Made by a program: the position numbers and the translations under genes. DNA of 64,000 bases from Lysobacter auxotrophicus (GTDB taxonomy: Bacteria > Pseudomonadota > Gammaproteobacteria > Xanthomonadales > Xanthomonadaceae). The notes beneath the pieces were generated by a model. It made no database searches. It was given only the letters and a program-made list of their open reading frames with translations, and was not told the DNA's origin. Positions within the stretch are counted from its first letter, which is position 1, and every line of letters begins with the position of its first letter. Shown one piece after another: positions 7,925-16,066 of this stretch. The DNA lies in assembly GCF_027924565.1 (NCBI RefSeq), contig NZ_AP027041.1, positions 682,001-746,000 on the forward strand, written 5' to 3'.

Positions 7925-9346
7925 ATGCCGCGCCGACCGCCACAGGTAAGCTGGGGCCAGCCACGCTCGCTCCAGGCGCGCCAGTTGCTGGCGGCAAGCC
8001 TGGGCCTGGTGGCGTTCCTGGCGTTGGCCGGCTATGCGCTCGACCGCGCATTCCTTGAAACGGCCGAAAGCAACATGCGTCAGCGCCTACGCAGCCTCGC
8101 ACTGGCGTATGTCGCCGGCGGCGAGTTCGCGCGCAACGGCGAGTTCATCCCGCCCTACGAAACCGTCGACCCACGCCTGGAACGCCCCGGCAGCGGCCTG
8201 TACGCCGAAGTCGTGCTGCCGAACGGGCATTGGGATTCGACCTCGGCGCAGGGGCCGATCCTGCCCGCCGGGAAGATGCTGGAGCCCAACGAGGAAAGCT
8301 TCGAGCGGGCGCTGCCGATCACCGAGATCAGCGGCGAAGCCGGCGAGGCCTACCGCTATGGTCGCGGCCTGATCTGGAGCGCCGGCAGCGACGACGCGCG
8401 CTCGGAGTTCCCGTACACGATCTACGTGCTGGAAGACACGACCGCGCTGAGCCGGCAGGTCAGCGTGTTCCGACAGGCGCTGTGGCGTTACCTCGGCGGC
8501 GCGGGCCTGATCCTGCTGTTGTTGCAGGCGGTGATCCTGCGCTGGAGCCTGCGCCCGCTCAAGCGCGTGGTGGATGAGCTCAAACGCGTGCAGCGCGGTC
8601 TCGCGTCGCGCATGAGCGGCCGGCATCCACGCGAACTGGAGCCGCTCACCGAAAGCATCAACGCCTTCATCGAAAGCGAGCGCGAGAACCTCGAGCGTCA
8701 GCGCAACACGCTGGCCGATCTCGCGCACAGCCTCAAGACGCCGCTCGCCGTGTTGCGTGCGCGCAGCGGCGAAGACGTGCCCGTGCAGGAACTGCGCGAG
8801 GAGATCGACCTGCAGGTGCGCCGCATGAGCGACCTGGTGTCGTACCAGCTTGCCCGCGCGGCGCGATCGGGCCACGTGCTGTTCGCGGCGCCGCTGGAAA
8901 TCGAGCCCTACGCCGACCAGATCGTGCGCAGCCTCGAAAAGATCTACGCCGCCAAGGGCGTCATCTGCGAGTTCGACATCGACGCGAACGCGCGCTTCTA
9001 CGGCGAGCCGGGCGACCTGCAGGAAGTGCTCGGCAATCTGATCGAGAACGCCTTCAAGTGGGCGCGTTCGCGCGTACTGCTGACGGTGAAGGAAGGCGAG
9101 ATCGCGCCGAACCGTCGCCCGGGGCTGCTGCTCGCGGTCGACGACGACGGCCCGGGCGTGCCGGACGACAAGATCGACCTGGTGCTACAGCGCGGCGTGC
9201 GCGGCGACGAACGCGTGCAGGGCCACGGCATCGGCCTGGCGACGGTGCAGGACGTGGTGCGCAGCTATCGCGGCACCCTGGATGTCAGCCGTTCGACCGA
9301 ACTGGGCGGCGCGCATTTCGAAGTCGTGTTGCCGCCGGGGCTGTAA
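7925..9346 (+). CDS. phoQ: Sensor histidine kinase PhoQ
   Basis: A 473-residue inner-membrane kinase. TM1 is at about 19-38. A periplasmic sensor region (40-185) is rich in acidic residues, including a DDARSEF stretch. TM2 is at about 189-207, followed by HAMP (208-255). HisKA has phospho-acceptor His268 in LADLAHSLKTPLAVLR. The HATPase_c domain has N-box NLIENAFKWA, G1 VDDDGPGVP and G2 GHGIGLATV. The Lys instead of Arg after His-Ser-Leu and the FKWA N-box are typical of PhoQ-type kinases. The sensor is of the same overall plan as enterobacterial PhoQ, but its ligand is not readable from sequence. Phosphorylates the upstream PhoP. Confidence 0.9.
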   Translation: MPRRPPQVSWGQPRSLQARQLLAASLGLVAFLALAGYALDRAFLETAESNMRQRLRSLALAYVAGGEFARNGEFIPPYETVDPRLERPGSGLYAEVVLPNGHWDSTSAQGPILPAGKMLEPNEESFERALPITEISGEAGEAYRYGRGLIWSAGSDDARSEFPYTIYVLEDTTALSRQVSVFRQALWRYLGGAGLILLLLQAVILRWSLRPLKRVVDELKRVQRGLASRMSGRHPRELEPLTESINAFIESERENLERQRNTLADLAHSLKTPLAVLRARSGEDVPVQELREEIDLQVRRMSDLVSYQLARAARSGHVLFAAPLEIEPYADQIVRSLEKIYAAKGVICEFDIDANARFYGEPGDLQEVLGNLIENAFKWARSRVLLTVKEGEIAPNRRPGLLLAVDDDGPGVPDDKIDLVLQRGVRGDERVQGHGIGLATVQDVVRSYRGTLDVSRSTELGGAHFEVVLPPGL

Positions 9347-9380
9347 GTGCCGCTAGCAGGAGCGGCCACACCGTCCCTGT

Positions 9381-9483
9381 CGTCATCCCCGCGCAGGCGG
9401 GGCTCGATGCTTGCGTGCATCAGCGCTCACGAAGGCCGGAATCGAATGGGAGAGATGGATTCCCGTACGCGCGGGAATGACGG
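9381..9483. repeat. Dispersed GTCATCCCG-type palindromic repeat
   Basis: The segment begins CGTCATCCCCGCG and ends CGCGGGAATGACGG, so the two ends are inverted copies around an unrelated centre of about 75 bases. Related GTCATCCCGGCGAAAGCCGG elements occur at 19977, 31498 and 47985. Located between the converging phoQ and mtfA genes, it could act as a transcript-end hairpin or a REP-like element. Confidence 0.6.
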
Positions 9484-9486
9484 CGT

Positions 9487-10236
9487 CTAGGCGAACGGCG
9501 AAGGCCCGTAGAACCGCTCCAGATGCGCCGCCACCTGCGGCATTTCCGCCCGCAACGTGCGCGGATCGCTGAAGTGGTATTCGGTGACGACCGCGAAGAA
9601 CTCCTCCGGCGCTTCGGCGGCGTAACCGTCGATCGCGGTGTCGCGGCCACGGTCCACCTGTTTGGCGAGCCTGTCGTACGCGACCTGGAAATCGCGCGCC
9701 CACTCCTTCTGCCACGCACGCGGCAGCGGTGGGGTTCCATCGAGCGCGCCGTCGAGCGCGTCGATCTTGTGCGCCATCTCGTGCGCGGCCACGCAGAAGC
9801 CCGCTTCGGGATCCTCGCAGTCGGCGACGATGTCGGCCCACGAGAGGATCATCGGCCCGGTTTCCCACGCTTCGCCGATCAGTTCGTCTTCCCATTCGTG
9901 CAGCACGCCGGCGGCGTCGACGTGGGTGCGATTCACGCGGAACGCATCGGGATAGACGATCAGCTGCGACCAGCCGCGCAACCCTTCGGCACCGAACTCC
10001 AGCAGCGGCAGGCAGCACAGTGCGGCGAGGCTGACGCGCTGTTCGTCGTCTAGCGTGAGCTCGCCGATCGGCGTGATGGCTTTTTCGTGCAGGAAGCGCG
10101 CGGCGAGCTCGCGAAGTCGCGCATCGCGTTGCGTATCGAGCGCGCGCAACCAGGGCACGCGCGCTTGCGCCGCGTGCCACAGGTCATCGGGAACAGGCGT
10201 GGGCGAGAGCCGCAGGCGCCGGAAGAAACTCAGCAA
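9487..10236 (-). CDS. mtfA: M90-family zinc peptidase MtfA
   Basis: A 249-residue cytosolic metallopeptidase. The zinc motif HEMAH is at 152-156 (CVAAHEMAHKIDALDG) with the downstream acidic ligand region EEFFAVVTEYHF. Other family blocks are VYPDAFR, WEDELIGEAWETGPMILSW and DTAIDGYAAEAPEEFFA. In E. coli MtfA binds the Mlc repressor and has aminopeptidase activity; whether Mlc exists here is unknown. The longest frame starts with TTG at 10236, with no convincing ATG near the family's usual start, so the first residues are uncertain. The gene converges with phoQ across a repeat element. Confidence 0.9.
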   Translation of the reverse strand: MLSFFRRLRLSPTPVPDDLWHAAQARVPWLRALDTQRDARLRELAARFLHEKAITPIGELTLDDEQRVSLAALCCLPLLEFGAEGLRGWSQLIVYPDAFRVNRTHVDAAGVLHEWEDELIGEAWETGPMILSWADIVADCEDPEAGFCVAAHEMAHKIDALDGALDGTPPLPRAWQKEWARDFQVAYDRLAKQVDRGRDTAIDGYAAEAPEEFFAVVTEYHFSDPRTLRAEMPQVAAHLERFYGPSPFA

Positions 10237-10257
10237 ATCACGACGCCCGCGCAGGAA

Positions 10258-10521
10258 TCAGCGGAACATGCCCGGCAGGAAACTGTGCCAGCGCGGCGAC
10301 TGCATGCGGCTTCCACCGCCGGCATCGCTGTGGACGCTGGGACGTGCGGGTTTGACGTCGCGGACAGGTGCCGTCGCGCGCGGGGTCGCACGCACGTTCT
10401 CGCGTGCGATCGAGGACGCTTCCGGGCAGCTGCCGCTGTTGGCGGAGCTGAGCTTGATCTCGCGCGCAGCCACGGTCGAGCTGGCGACCACGATCAGCAG
10501 GCACAGGCAGATCCGGAGCAT
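10258..10521 (-). CDS. Small secreted protein of unknown function
   Basis: An 87-residue product starting MLRICLCLLIVVASSTVAA with a predicted signal-peptide cleavage before REIKLSS. The mature part is short, basic and Ser/Pro/Arg-rich (CPEASSIARENVRATPRATA), ending FLPGMFR, with no domain I recognise. It lies 21 bases upstream of mtfA on the same strand and may share its transcript. The signal peptide and the plausible internal ATG favour a real gene. An in-frame upstream start at 10614 would hide the signal peptide and is less likely. Confidence 0.5.
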   Translation of the reverse strand: MLRICLCLLIVVASSTVAAREIKLSSANSGSCPEASSIARENVRATPRATAPVRDVKPARPSVHSDAGGGSRMQSPRWHSFLPGMFR

Positions 10522-10941
10522 GGCGGAATCCTCGGACGGACCCGGGGCAGACCCCGGGTAATGCTGGACTATACCGCGAAAAAAGAGCGTCGGCCGGGCG
10601 GTCGGATGGCGCATTGCAACAACTCTCCATGTTCAGGCGGTGCCACCGGCGGGCCGGCAGCGTCGCCGGTCCGGACAACGCCTCGCGACGCCATCATCTC
10701 CTATCGATGCGCCCGCGGAGCAAAGCGTTGCAACGCTTCGGCGCGCCCGGCCATCGTCCCGCCGAAATCCCCCTCGCGGTGTCCCGGAAGCGGCATTCGG
10801 CCCGGCCCAGCGGCCCCCGTCCGCCGTTCGTCGGCTTGGACGGGCTCCCGCATAATTCCCGCCCATGAAGCCCGTCCATTTCCCTTGTGTCCGTCTCGTC
10901 CGCCACGTGGACGCCGGGCCGCGCCCGCTGCGCCCCCGCTG
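10522..10941. other. Divergent intergenic region upstream of birA
   Basis: This 420-base, very GC-rich stretch separates the minus-strand secreted-protein gene from birA. Frames crossing it have no supported start. A CATAAT hexamer at about 10850-10855 could be a birA -10 box, but no good -35 lies at the right distance. No RNA gene, repeat-family member or BirA-type operator was recognised. Confidence 0.4.
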
Positions 10942-11931
10942 ATGGACGAACGCGAACTGCTCCAGCGGCTGATCGCCGGCCCCGTCTCCGGCGATGCGCT
11001 GGCCCGCGAGGGCGGCCAGACGCGCGCTGCCGTCTGGAAGCGCATCGAGGCGCTGCGCGAAGCCGGCGTCCCGATCGAGGCGCGGGCGGGGCGCGGCTAT
11101 GCCCTGGCAGCCCCGATGGACCTGCTGGACGCCGAGGCGATCCGCGCGGCGTTGCCGCCGGCATGCCGGGAGTCGCTGGGCTCGCTCGACACCGTCTGGT
11201 CGATCGATTCCACCAACACCGAGCTGCTCCGTCGCCCGGCGCCCGCACGCGGTGCCGAGGTGCTGCTGGCCGAGCGACAGACCGGCGGACGCGGCCGGCG
11301 CGGCAGGCAATGGGCGTCGCCGCTGGCCGCGCACCTGTACCTGTCGATCTCGCGCCAGTTCGGCGGCGGCCTCGCGCGACTGGGCGGACTCAGCCTCATC
11401 GCCGGCATCGCCGCGGCAGAGGCCCTGTGCGGCACCGGATTCGACGTGCGGCTCAAATGGCCGAACGACCTCGTCGTCCCGGCGGCGGATGGCGCGCTGC
11501 GCAAGCTGGGCGGCATCCTCGTCGAAGGCGGCGGGGAACATGCCGGGCCGGTGCGCGCCGTGATCGGCATGGGCATCAACGTGCGCATGCCGGCGGCGAT
11601 CGCGTCGGGCATCGACCAGCCGTGGTGCGACTTGGGCGGGCTGTCGCAGGCGCCGGTCGATCGCAATCGCATCGCTGCGGCCGTCCTGGCGGCGTTGCTG
11701 CCGGCGCTGGACGAATTCGACGCGGACGGTCTCGCGCCCTTCCGCGCGCGCTATGCCGCGCTCGATGCGCTGGCCGGACGACCGGTCACGCTGCACACCG
11801 CCACGGGCGAACTGCGTGGCGTCGCGCTCGGCCTCGCCGATGACGGCGCGTTGCGTGCGCGGCTCGACGACGGCGAGGAACGCAGTTTCCATTCCGGCGA
11901 GGTGAGCGTGCGAAGCGGGGCATCGGCATGA
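10942..11931 (+). CDS. birA: Bifunctional biotin-protein ligase / biotin operon repressor BirA
   Basis: Activates biotin as biotinyl-AMP and transfers it to the carboxyl carrier of acetyl-CoA carboxylase; the N-terminal domain can repress biotin genes. The 329-residue product has an N-terminal winged helix (1-60, with TRAAVWKRIEALREAGV recognition helix), the biotin/ATP loop GGRGRRGR (115-122), LYLSIS, LKWPNDL (about 173-179), GGILVE and GMGINV. A C-terminal SH3-like domain covers about 275-325. Because the DNA-binding domain is present, this is the repressor-competent form. Start ATG 10942 matches the family start. The stop overlaps coaX (ATGA). Confidence 0.93.
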   Translation: MDERELLQRLIAGPVSGDALAREGGQTRAAVWKRIEALREAGVPIEARAGRGYALAAPMDLLDAEAIRAALPPACRESLGSLDTVWSIDSTNTELLRRPAPARGAEVLLAERQTGGRGRRGRQWASPLAAHLYLSISRQFGGGLARLGGLSLIAGIAAAEALCGTGFDVRLKWPNDLVVPAADGALRKLGGILVEGGGEHAGPVRAVIGMGINVRMPAAIASGIDQPWCDLGGLSQAPVDRNRIAAAVLAALLPALDEFDADGLAPFRARYAALDALAGRPVTLHTATGELRGVALGLADDGALRARLDDGEERSFHSGEVSVRSGASA

Positions 11932-12668
11932 GCGCGTGGCTGTTCGACCTGGGCAATACGCGCCTGAAATGCGCGCCGCTGCTGCCCGACGGACGCATCG
12001 GCGAAGCGATCGCGTTGCCGCATCGCGAAGAGGACGTCGCCGCGGCGATGGCACAGCATCTCCCGGCGCGCATCGACGTCGCCTATCTGGCCAGCGTCGC
12101 GCAACCGACCCTGCGCGTAGCCGTCCTCGATGCGCTGGCCGCACGCTGCGGGCGCATTTCCATCGCGCGCACGCAGTCGCGTTTCGATGAAGTGCGCATC
12201 GCGTACGCCGATCCGCGCAAGCTGGGCGTGGACCGCTTCCTCGCGCTGCTGGGCGCCCGTTTCCGCGTTCGCGGGCCGGCGCTGGTGTGCGGGGTGGGGA
12301 CCGCGCTGACGATCGACCTCATCGACGCCGACGGCCAGCACCTCGGCGGCCGCATCGCGCCGTCGCCGACGCTCATGCGCGAAGCGCTGCATGCGCGCGC
12401 GCCCCAGTTGCCCGAAATCGGCGGCGCGTACGAGGACTTCGCGCGCGACACCGAGGACGCGCTGGCGTCCGGGTGCGAAGGCGCCGGCGTCGCGCTGATC
12501 GAACACAGCCTCGCGACGGCGACCGCGCGCCTGGGCGAAACGCCCGCGGTCCTGCTGCACGGCGGGGGATCGGACGCCCTGTCGTGCCACCTGCGCAACG
12601 CGACCGAGGTCGCAACGCTGGTGCTCGAAGGCCTGGCCCGCTGGGCCTGCGTCGAAACCGCCGCTTAG
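11928..12668 (+). CDS. coaX: Type III pantothenate kinase CoaX
   Basis: First step of coenzyme A synthesis (pantothenate to 4'-phosphopantothenate). The 246-residue ASKHA-fold product shows DLGNTRLK phosphate loop (7-14), the pantothenate/dimer motif LGVDRFLALLGA and the second phosphate motif GVGTALTIDLID, followed by GGRIAPSPTLM and LLHGGGSD. It overlaps birA by four bases and is followed nine bases later by a SPOR-domain gene, so birA-coaX-SPOR is one transcription unit. The birA-coaX pairing is common in proteobacteria with this kinase type. Confidence 0.93.
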   Translation: MSAWLFDLGNTRLKCAPLLPDGRIGEAIALPHREEDVAAAMAQHLPARIDVAYLASVAQPTLRVAVLDALAARCGRISIARTQSRFDEVRIAYADPRKLGVDRFLALLGARFRVRGPALVCGVGTALTIDLIDADGQHLGGRIAPSPTLMREALHARAPQLPEIGGAYEDFARDTEDALASGCEGAGVALIEHSLATATARLGETPAVLLHGGGSDALSCHLRNATEVATLVLEGLARWACVETAA

Positions 12669-12677
12669 AATCGCCCC

Positions 12678-13418
12678 ATGCTCGCTCGCGCCCTGGTCGT
12701 CCTGCTGCTGGTGCTCAATCTCGGTGTGGCCGCCTGGTGGACGCTGCGCGCTCCGCCGGCGACCGCGCCGGACTTCGTGCCGCCTGCCGGCGTCGCGCGG
12801 CTGCAACTGGTGAGCGAGACGAAATCCGCGCCTTCGCTCGCGATCGCCAAGCCATCGCCGCCCGCGCCGTCGCCCGCAACGCCGGCCGCTGCGCCGACGG
12901 TGGCGACGACGAGCGCCACGCCCGCCAACGGCGCGACGCCTGCGAGCGTTCCGGCGCCGGGGCGCTGCTACAGCGTCGGCCCGTTCGCCGACAGCGCCGC
13001 GGCGTCGAATGCGCGCGACGTGCTGCTGGCGGTGGCGACCCGCGTCGTTCCCCGCGAGCAGCGCACCGGTGGCAATGCGCGTGGCTGGCGCGTGTTCCTG
13101 CCACCTGCGGCATCGGCCGAGGACGCCGCCGCCACCGCGCAGCGCATCGCCGCCGCGGGTTTCAACGACTACTTCATCGTGCGCCAGGGCGCCGAGGCCA
13201 ATTCGATCGCGCTCGGCCGCTATCGCAACGAGGACGGCGCGCGCCGTCGTGCCGAAAGCCTGGTCGCCGCCGGTTTCCCGGCGCGCGCCGAACCGCTTGG
13301 CGATGCACGCACCAGCGTGTGGCTCGACCTCGTCGCGCGGCCGGAATTTGACCCCGTTCGCGCCGAGGCCGCGGTGCAGATGCCGGCCCGCGAACTCGAC
13401 TGCGCGCGCATGCGCTGA
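12678..13418 (+). CDS. Membrane-anchored SPOR-domain protein
   Basis: A 246-residue protein with one N-terminal membrane helix (MLARALVVLLLVLNLGVAAWW) and a Pro/Ala-rich periplasmic linker (about 25-95). A C-terminal SPOR-like domain follows, beginning GRCYSVGPFADSAAASNARD and continuing to about residue 225, with the typical RVFLPP and NDYFIVRQG strands. SPOR domains bind denuded glycan strands of septal peptidoglycan. The protein should therefore sit in the inner membrane with the domain in the periplasm, probably at the division site. Last gene of the birA-coaX unit. Confidence 0.85.
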   Translation: MLARALVVLLLVLNLGVAAWWTLRAPPATAPDFVPPAGVARLQLVSETKSAPSLAIAKPSPPAPSPATPAAAPTVATTSATPANGATPASVPAPGRCYSVGPFADSAAASNARDVLLAVATRVVPREQRTGGNARGWRVFLPPAASAEDAAATAQRIAAAGFNDYFIVRQGAEANSIALGRYRNEDGARRRAESLVAAGFPARAEPLGDARTSVWLDLVARPEFDPVRAEAAVQMPARELDCARMR

Positions 13419-13451
13419 CGCGGCGACATGAACCTGCGTCGCCGCGCAGGC

Positions 13452-13457
13452 TAGAAT
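13452..13457 (+). promoter_or_regulatory. -10 hexamer TAGAAT of the tRNA-Thr promoter
   Basis: TAGAAT lies ten bases upstream of the first tRNA nucleotide, the expected distance for a stable-RNA promoter. The -35 region is weak. It sits in the 49-base gap after the SPOR gene. Confidence 0.5.
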
Positions 13458-13467
13458 GCCCCTCTTC

Positions 13468-13543
13468 GCCGGCATAGCTCAGTTGGTAGAGCAACCGCCT
13501 TGTAAGCGGTAGGTCGTCAGTTCGATTCTGACTGCCGGCACCA
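13468..13543 (+). tRNA. tRNA-Thr (anticodon TGT)
   Basis: A 76-nt cloverleaf. Acceptor GCCGGCA pairs with TGCCGGC, followed by discriminator A and an encoded CCA. The D-arm is GCTC-AGTTGGTA-GAGC. The anticodon arm is ACCGC-CTTGTAA-GCGGT, placing TGT at positions 34-36. The T-arm contains GTTCGATTC. Reads ACA threonine codons (and wobble). Confidence 0.96.
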
Positions 13544-13560
13544 GAGGAGGACGCCGTTCG

Positions 13561-14484
13561 ATGAGTCGCACCTATCCCCCCGTTTCGTTGATCGGCGCAC
13601 CCACGGACGTCGGTGCCGGGCATCGCGGGGCGCGCATGGGGCCGGAAGCGCTGCGCATCGCCGGGCTCGGCGAAGCGCTCACCCGGCGCGGCGTGGACGT
13701 GATCGATCGGGGCAATCTCGACGGTCCGCGCAATCCCTGGCAGAAGCCCGTCGAGGGCTATCGCCACCTGGCCGAAGTCGTCGCGTGGAATCGCGCCGTG
13801 ATGGACGCCGTCGGCGCGGAGCTCGACGAAGGCCGGATGCCGATCCTGCTCGGCGGCGACCACTGCCTGGGTTTGGGTTCGATCACCGCCGTCGCCCGCC
13901 ATTGCCGCAAGAACGGCAAGCAGCTGCGCGTGCTCTGGCTGGATGCGCATGCCGACTTCAACACGCACCAGGTCACGCCGTCGGGCAACGTGCACGGCAT
14001 GCCGGTCGCGTGCCTGTGCGGCCTGGGGCCTGAAGCGCTGACGCACCTGGGCGGCGATGCGCCGGCGATGCGTCCGGACGAAATCCGCCAGATCGGCATC
14101 CGTTCCGTCGACGAAGGCGAGAAGCGCCTCGTGCAGGAGTACGGCCTGGACGTGTACGACATGCGCTACATCGACGAGATCGGCATGAAGCGCGTGATGG
14201 AGGAAGCGCTGGAAGGCGTGGACGAGGACACGCATCTGCACGTCAGTTTCGACGTGGATTTCCTCGATCCGAGCATCGCGCCGGGCGTGGGCACCACGGT
14301 GCCGGGCGGCCCGAACTATCGCGAGGCGCAGCTGGTGATGGAGATGATCGCCGACACCGGGCGCATGGCGTCGCTGGACATCGTCGAACTCAACCCGATC
14401 ATCGACAAGCGCAACCGCACCGCGCGCCTGGCGGTGGACCTGGTGGAAAGCCTGTTCGGCAAGTCCACGCTGATGCGCGACTGA
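13561..14484 (+). CDS. rocF: Arginase
   Basis: Hydrolyses L-arginine to ornithine and urea using a binuclear Mn centre. The 307-residue product has all ureohydrolase motifs: GGDHCLGLG (98-106, His101), LDAHADFNT (127-135, Asp128/His130/Asp132), SGNVHGMP and SFDVDFLDP with the two C-terminal metal-binding aspartates. The trailing VPGG and ELNP are also conserved. SGNVHG (rather than agmatinase motifs) supports arginase. A strong ribosome binding site GAGGAGG (13544-13550) immediately follows the tRNA-Thr CCA end, so the gene may share the tRNA transcript or be expressed from it. Confidence 0.93.
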   Translation: MSRTYPPVSLIGAPTDVGAGHRGARMGPEALRIAGLGEALTRRGVDVIDRGNLDGPRNPWQKPVEGYRHLAEVVAWNRAVMDAVGAELDEGRMPILLGGDHCLGLGSITAVARHCRKNGKQLRVLWLDAHADFNTHQVTPSGNVHGMPVACLCGLGPEALTHLGGDAPAMRPDEIRQIGIRSVDEGEKRLVQEYGLDVYDMRYIDEIGMKRVMEEALEGVDEDTHLHVSFDVDFLDPSIAPGVGTTVPGGPNYREAQLVMEMIADTGRMASLDIVELNPIIDKRNRTARLAVDLVESLFGKSTLMRD

Positions 14485-14589
14485 ACCGGATCCGCTCGGC
14501 CGACCCGTTTGCCCGCGTCGGCAGGTGCGGCGTCCACGCGGCCGTGCGATCCTTCCGGCCCATCCGATCACGTCTTTCGGGGAGAGACC

Positions 14590-14724
14590 ATGAAGCGTTC
14601 CATCGCCACGCTGCTGCTCGTCGTCCTGTCGCTCGTCCTGCTCAATGGCTGCAACACCATGGAAGGCCTGGGCAAGGACGTGGAAAAGCTAGGCCAGAAG
14701 ATCGACCAGAAGGCGAGCCAGTAA
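14590..14724 (+). CDS. Entericidin-like small lipoprotein, copy 1
   Basis: A 44-residue lipoprotein (MKRSIATLLLVVLSLVLLNG-C) with lipobox LNGC. The mature peptide NTMEGLGKDVEKLGQKIDQK is a short amphipathic helix of the entericidin A/B (Ecn) family. Entericidins are stress-induced bacteriolytic or membrane-stabilising lipopeptides. GGGGAGAG lies just upstream of the ATG. First of three tandem paralogues, each with its own terminator. This copy is the most divergent (Gly-Leu-Gly instead of Gly-Ala-Gly). Confidence 0.85.
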   Translation: MKRSIATLLLVVLSLVLLNGCNTMEGLGKDVEKLGQKIDQKASQ

Positions 14725-14772
14725 TCGGGCACGACCGTCGGCCCAAGCGGGCGCGACATCGCGAGCGTTGTA

Positions 14773-14802
14773 AAAGGCCGGCACCCGCCGGCCTTTGCTT
14801 TT
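14773..14802 (+). terminator. Rho-independent terminator after entericidin copy 1
   Basis: A perfect 10-bp stem AAAGGCCGGC / GCCGGCCTTT with an ACCC loop (14773-14796), followed by GCTTTT. Confidence 0.85.
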
Positions 14803-14919
14803 CGAACGGCCCCTAACCGCCGATTGCGCGGCATCCACCCGGTTTTCACGCCTCCTCGCGTCGAATGCACGCGCACGCTGCAAGCGTGACCAAGCAGTCC
14901 CACGAATCGAGGTGAACCC

Positions 14920-15051
14920 ATGAAGCGTCTGATGGCCCTGTTGCTGCTCGCCCTGTTCTCCGTTGGCACGCTGAGCGCGTGCAACACCGTTGCCGGCGCC
15001 GGCAAGGACGTGCAGAAGGCGGGCGAGAAGGTCGAGGACGCAGCGAAGTAA
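14920..15051 (+). CDS. Entericidin-like small lipoprotein, copy 2
   Basis: A 43-residue product: signal MKRLMALLLLALFSVGTLSA, lipobox LSAC with Cys21, mature NTVAGAGKDVQKAGEKVED plus AAK. It closely matches entericidin family members, which carry the CNTxAGxGxDxxxxGexxxd pattern. ATG 14920 is preceded by GAGGTG. It differs from copy 3 mainly in the last eight residues, and the two upstream regions also share a GC-rich stretch ending in TTTCACG. That indicates duplication of gene plus promoter. Confidence 0.85.
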   Translation: MKRLMALLLLALFSVGTLSACNTVAGAGKDVQKAGEKVEDAAK

Positions 15052-15077
15052 TCGCTGCGTATCGCACCAACGCATGA

Positions 15078-15107
15078 AGAGGCCGGGCTTGCCCGGCCTT
15101 TTCTTTT
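15078..15107 (+). terminator. Rho-independent terminator after entericidin copy 2
   Basis: The stem GGCCGGGC / GCCCGGCC (15081-15098) with a TT loop, closed further by flanking A-T pairs, is followed by TTTTCTTTT. Confidence 0.85.
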
Positions 15108-15232
15108 GTGGTTCCGCAGTCTTGCCCAGCGCTGAATGCAGGCATCGCGCATCCACCTGCCTTTCACGGCGGCGCGCGTCAGATGCAATCACCGCACGCC
15201 GTCGCGTGCCTGACGAGTCGAGGAGACTTTCG

Positions 15233-15385
15233 ATGAAGCGTTCGATGGCTCTGCTGCTGCTGGCGTTGTTCTCCATGAGCTTCCTCAGCGCGTGCAACAC
15301 GATGGCTGGCGCGGGCAAGGACATCCAGGGCGCCGGCGAGAAGGTCGAAGACACGGCGCAGGACTGCAAGGACGGCAAGTGCTGA
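15233..15385 (+). CDS. Entericidin-like small lipoprotein, copy 3
   Basis: A 50-residue lipoprotein: signal MKRSMALLLLALFSMSFLSA, lipobox LSAC, mature NTMAGAGKDIQGAGEKVEDT and a Cys-containing tail AQDCKDGKC. The tail cysteines distinguish it from copies 1 and 2 and could form a disulfide in the periplasm. The ribosome binding site is GAGGAGA. It ends the tandem array and is followed by its own terminator and then a CsbD stress gene. Confidence 0.85.
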   Translation: MKRSMALLLLALFSMSFLSACNTMAGAGKDIQGAGEKVEDTAQDCKDGKC

Positions 15386-15417
15386 TGATGTGGGCGTGGA
15401 AAGGGTGATGGATGGAC

Positions 15418-15449
15418 GAGGGGCCGGAGCGATCCGGCCCCTTGTTTTT
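15418..15449 (+). terminator. Rho-independent terminator after entericidin copy 3
   Basis: The stem AGGGGCCGGA / TCCGGCCCCT (15419-15442) with a GCGA tetraloop is followed by TGTTTTTC. Confidence 0.85.
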
Positions 15450-15607
15450 CAGGGGTTCCGCGCGCCGCACGGATGCCCGGTTTGCATGCATTCACCGACA
15501 TCAAACCGCCTCTAACACCATCGCGACCTTCCTCTAATGAGCTCGCTGCGATGCTGTCCCCGCGGTACACACACGGGCCGCATCCCACGACAAGAGGAAT
15601 GCAACGG

Positions 15608-15808
15608 ATGAATAAAGACATCATCGCCGGCAAGTGGACCCAGCTGAAGGGCAAGGCCCAGGCACGTTGGGGCGATCTGACCGATGACGACTTCGATGTC
15701 GCCGAAGGCAATGCCGAATACCTCGCCGGCAAGCTGCAGGAGCGTTATGGCTGGGAACGCGATCGTGCCCAGCAGGAAGTCCGCGACTTCGAGAAGTCGC
15801 TGAACTGA
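15608..15808 (+). CDS. CsbD-family stress protein
   Basis: A 66-residue, highly charged cytosolic protein beginning [20 protein letters not shown] with the CsbD pattern KGKxxxxWGxLTDDD and [13 protein letters not shown]. CsbD/YjbJ-like proteins are abundant in general stress or stationary phase; their biochemical role is unknown. AAGAGG lies upstream of the ATG. Its position beside three entericidin genes suggests a shared stress regime, though each gene has separate signals. Confidence 0.85.
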   Translation: MNKDIIAGKWTQLKGKAQARWGDLTDDDFDVAEGNAEYLAGKLQERYGWERDRAQQEVRDFEKSLN

Positions 15809-16066
15809 TGCGTTGAATGCGGCGCGCGCGCCGGCCAGGGCGAACCCTCGCCACCGGCGCGCGCAACCGGTCGCCGGCCGGGTTCGTGAGGTTCGAATGC
15901 AGGCGGACGCGCAAGCGGGCCGCCTTTTTCATTGCCTGCCGCCCGTGGCCCGCCGCCCGCGGAGCACTGGACGCCGCGGGCTTGCCGATCCGGCTGTGGG
16001 CCAGCGTCCCCGGCGCATCCCGCGCGGCGGGTACACTGTGGAGCCGTTTACCGCAGTCAGCGTTCC

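Noticed and set aside
10640-10941. Plus-strand frame running into birA from 10087
   Set aside because: It is only the upstream open stretch of the birA frame. The family start is ATG 10942 and the extension is antisense to mtfA.
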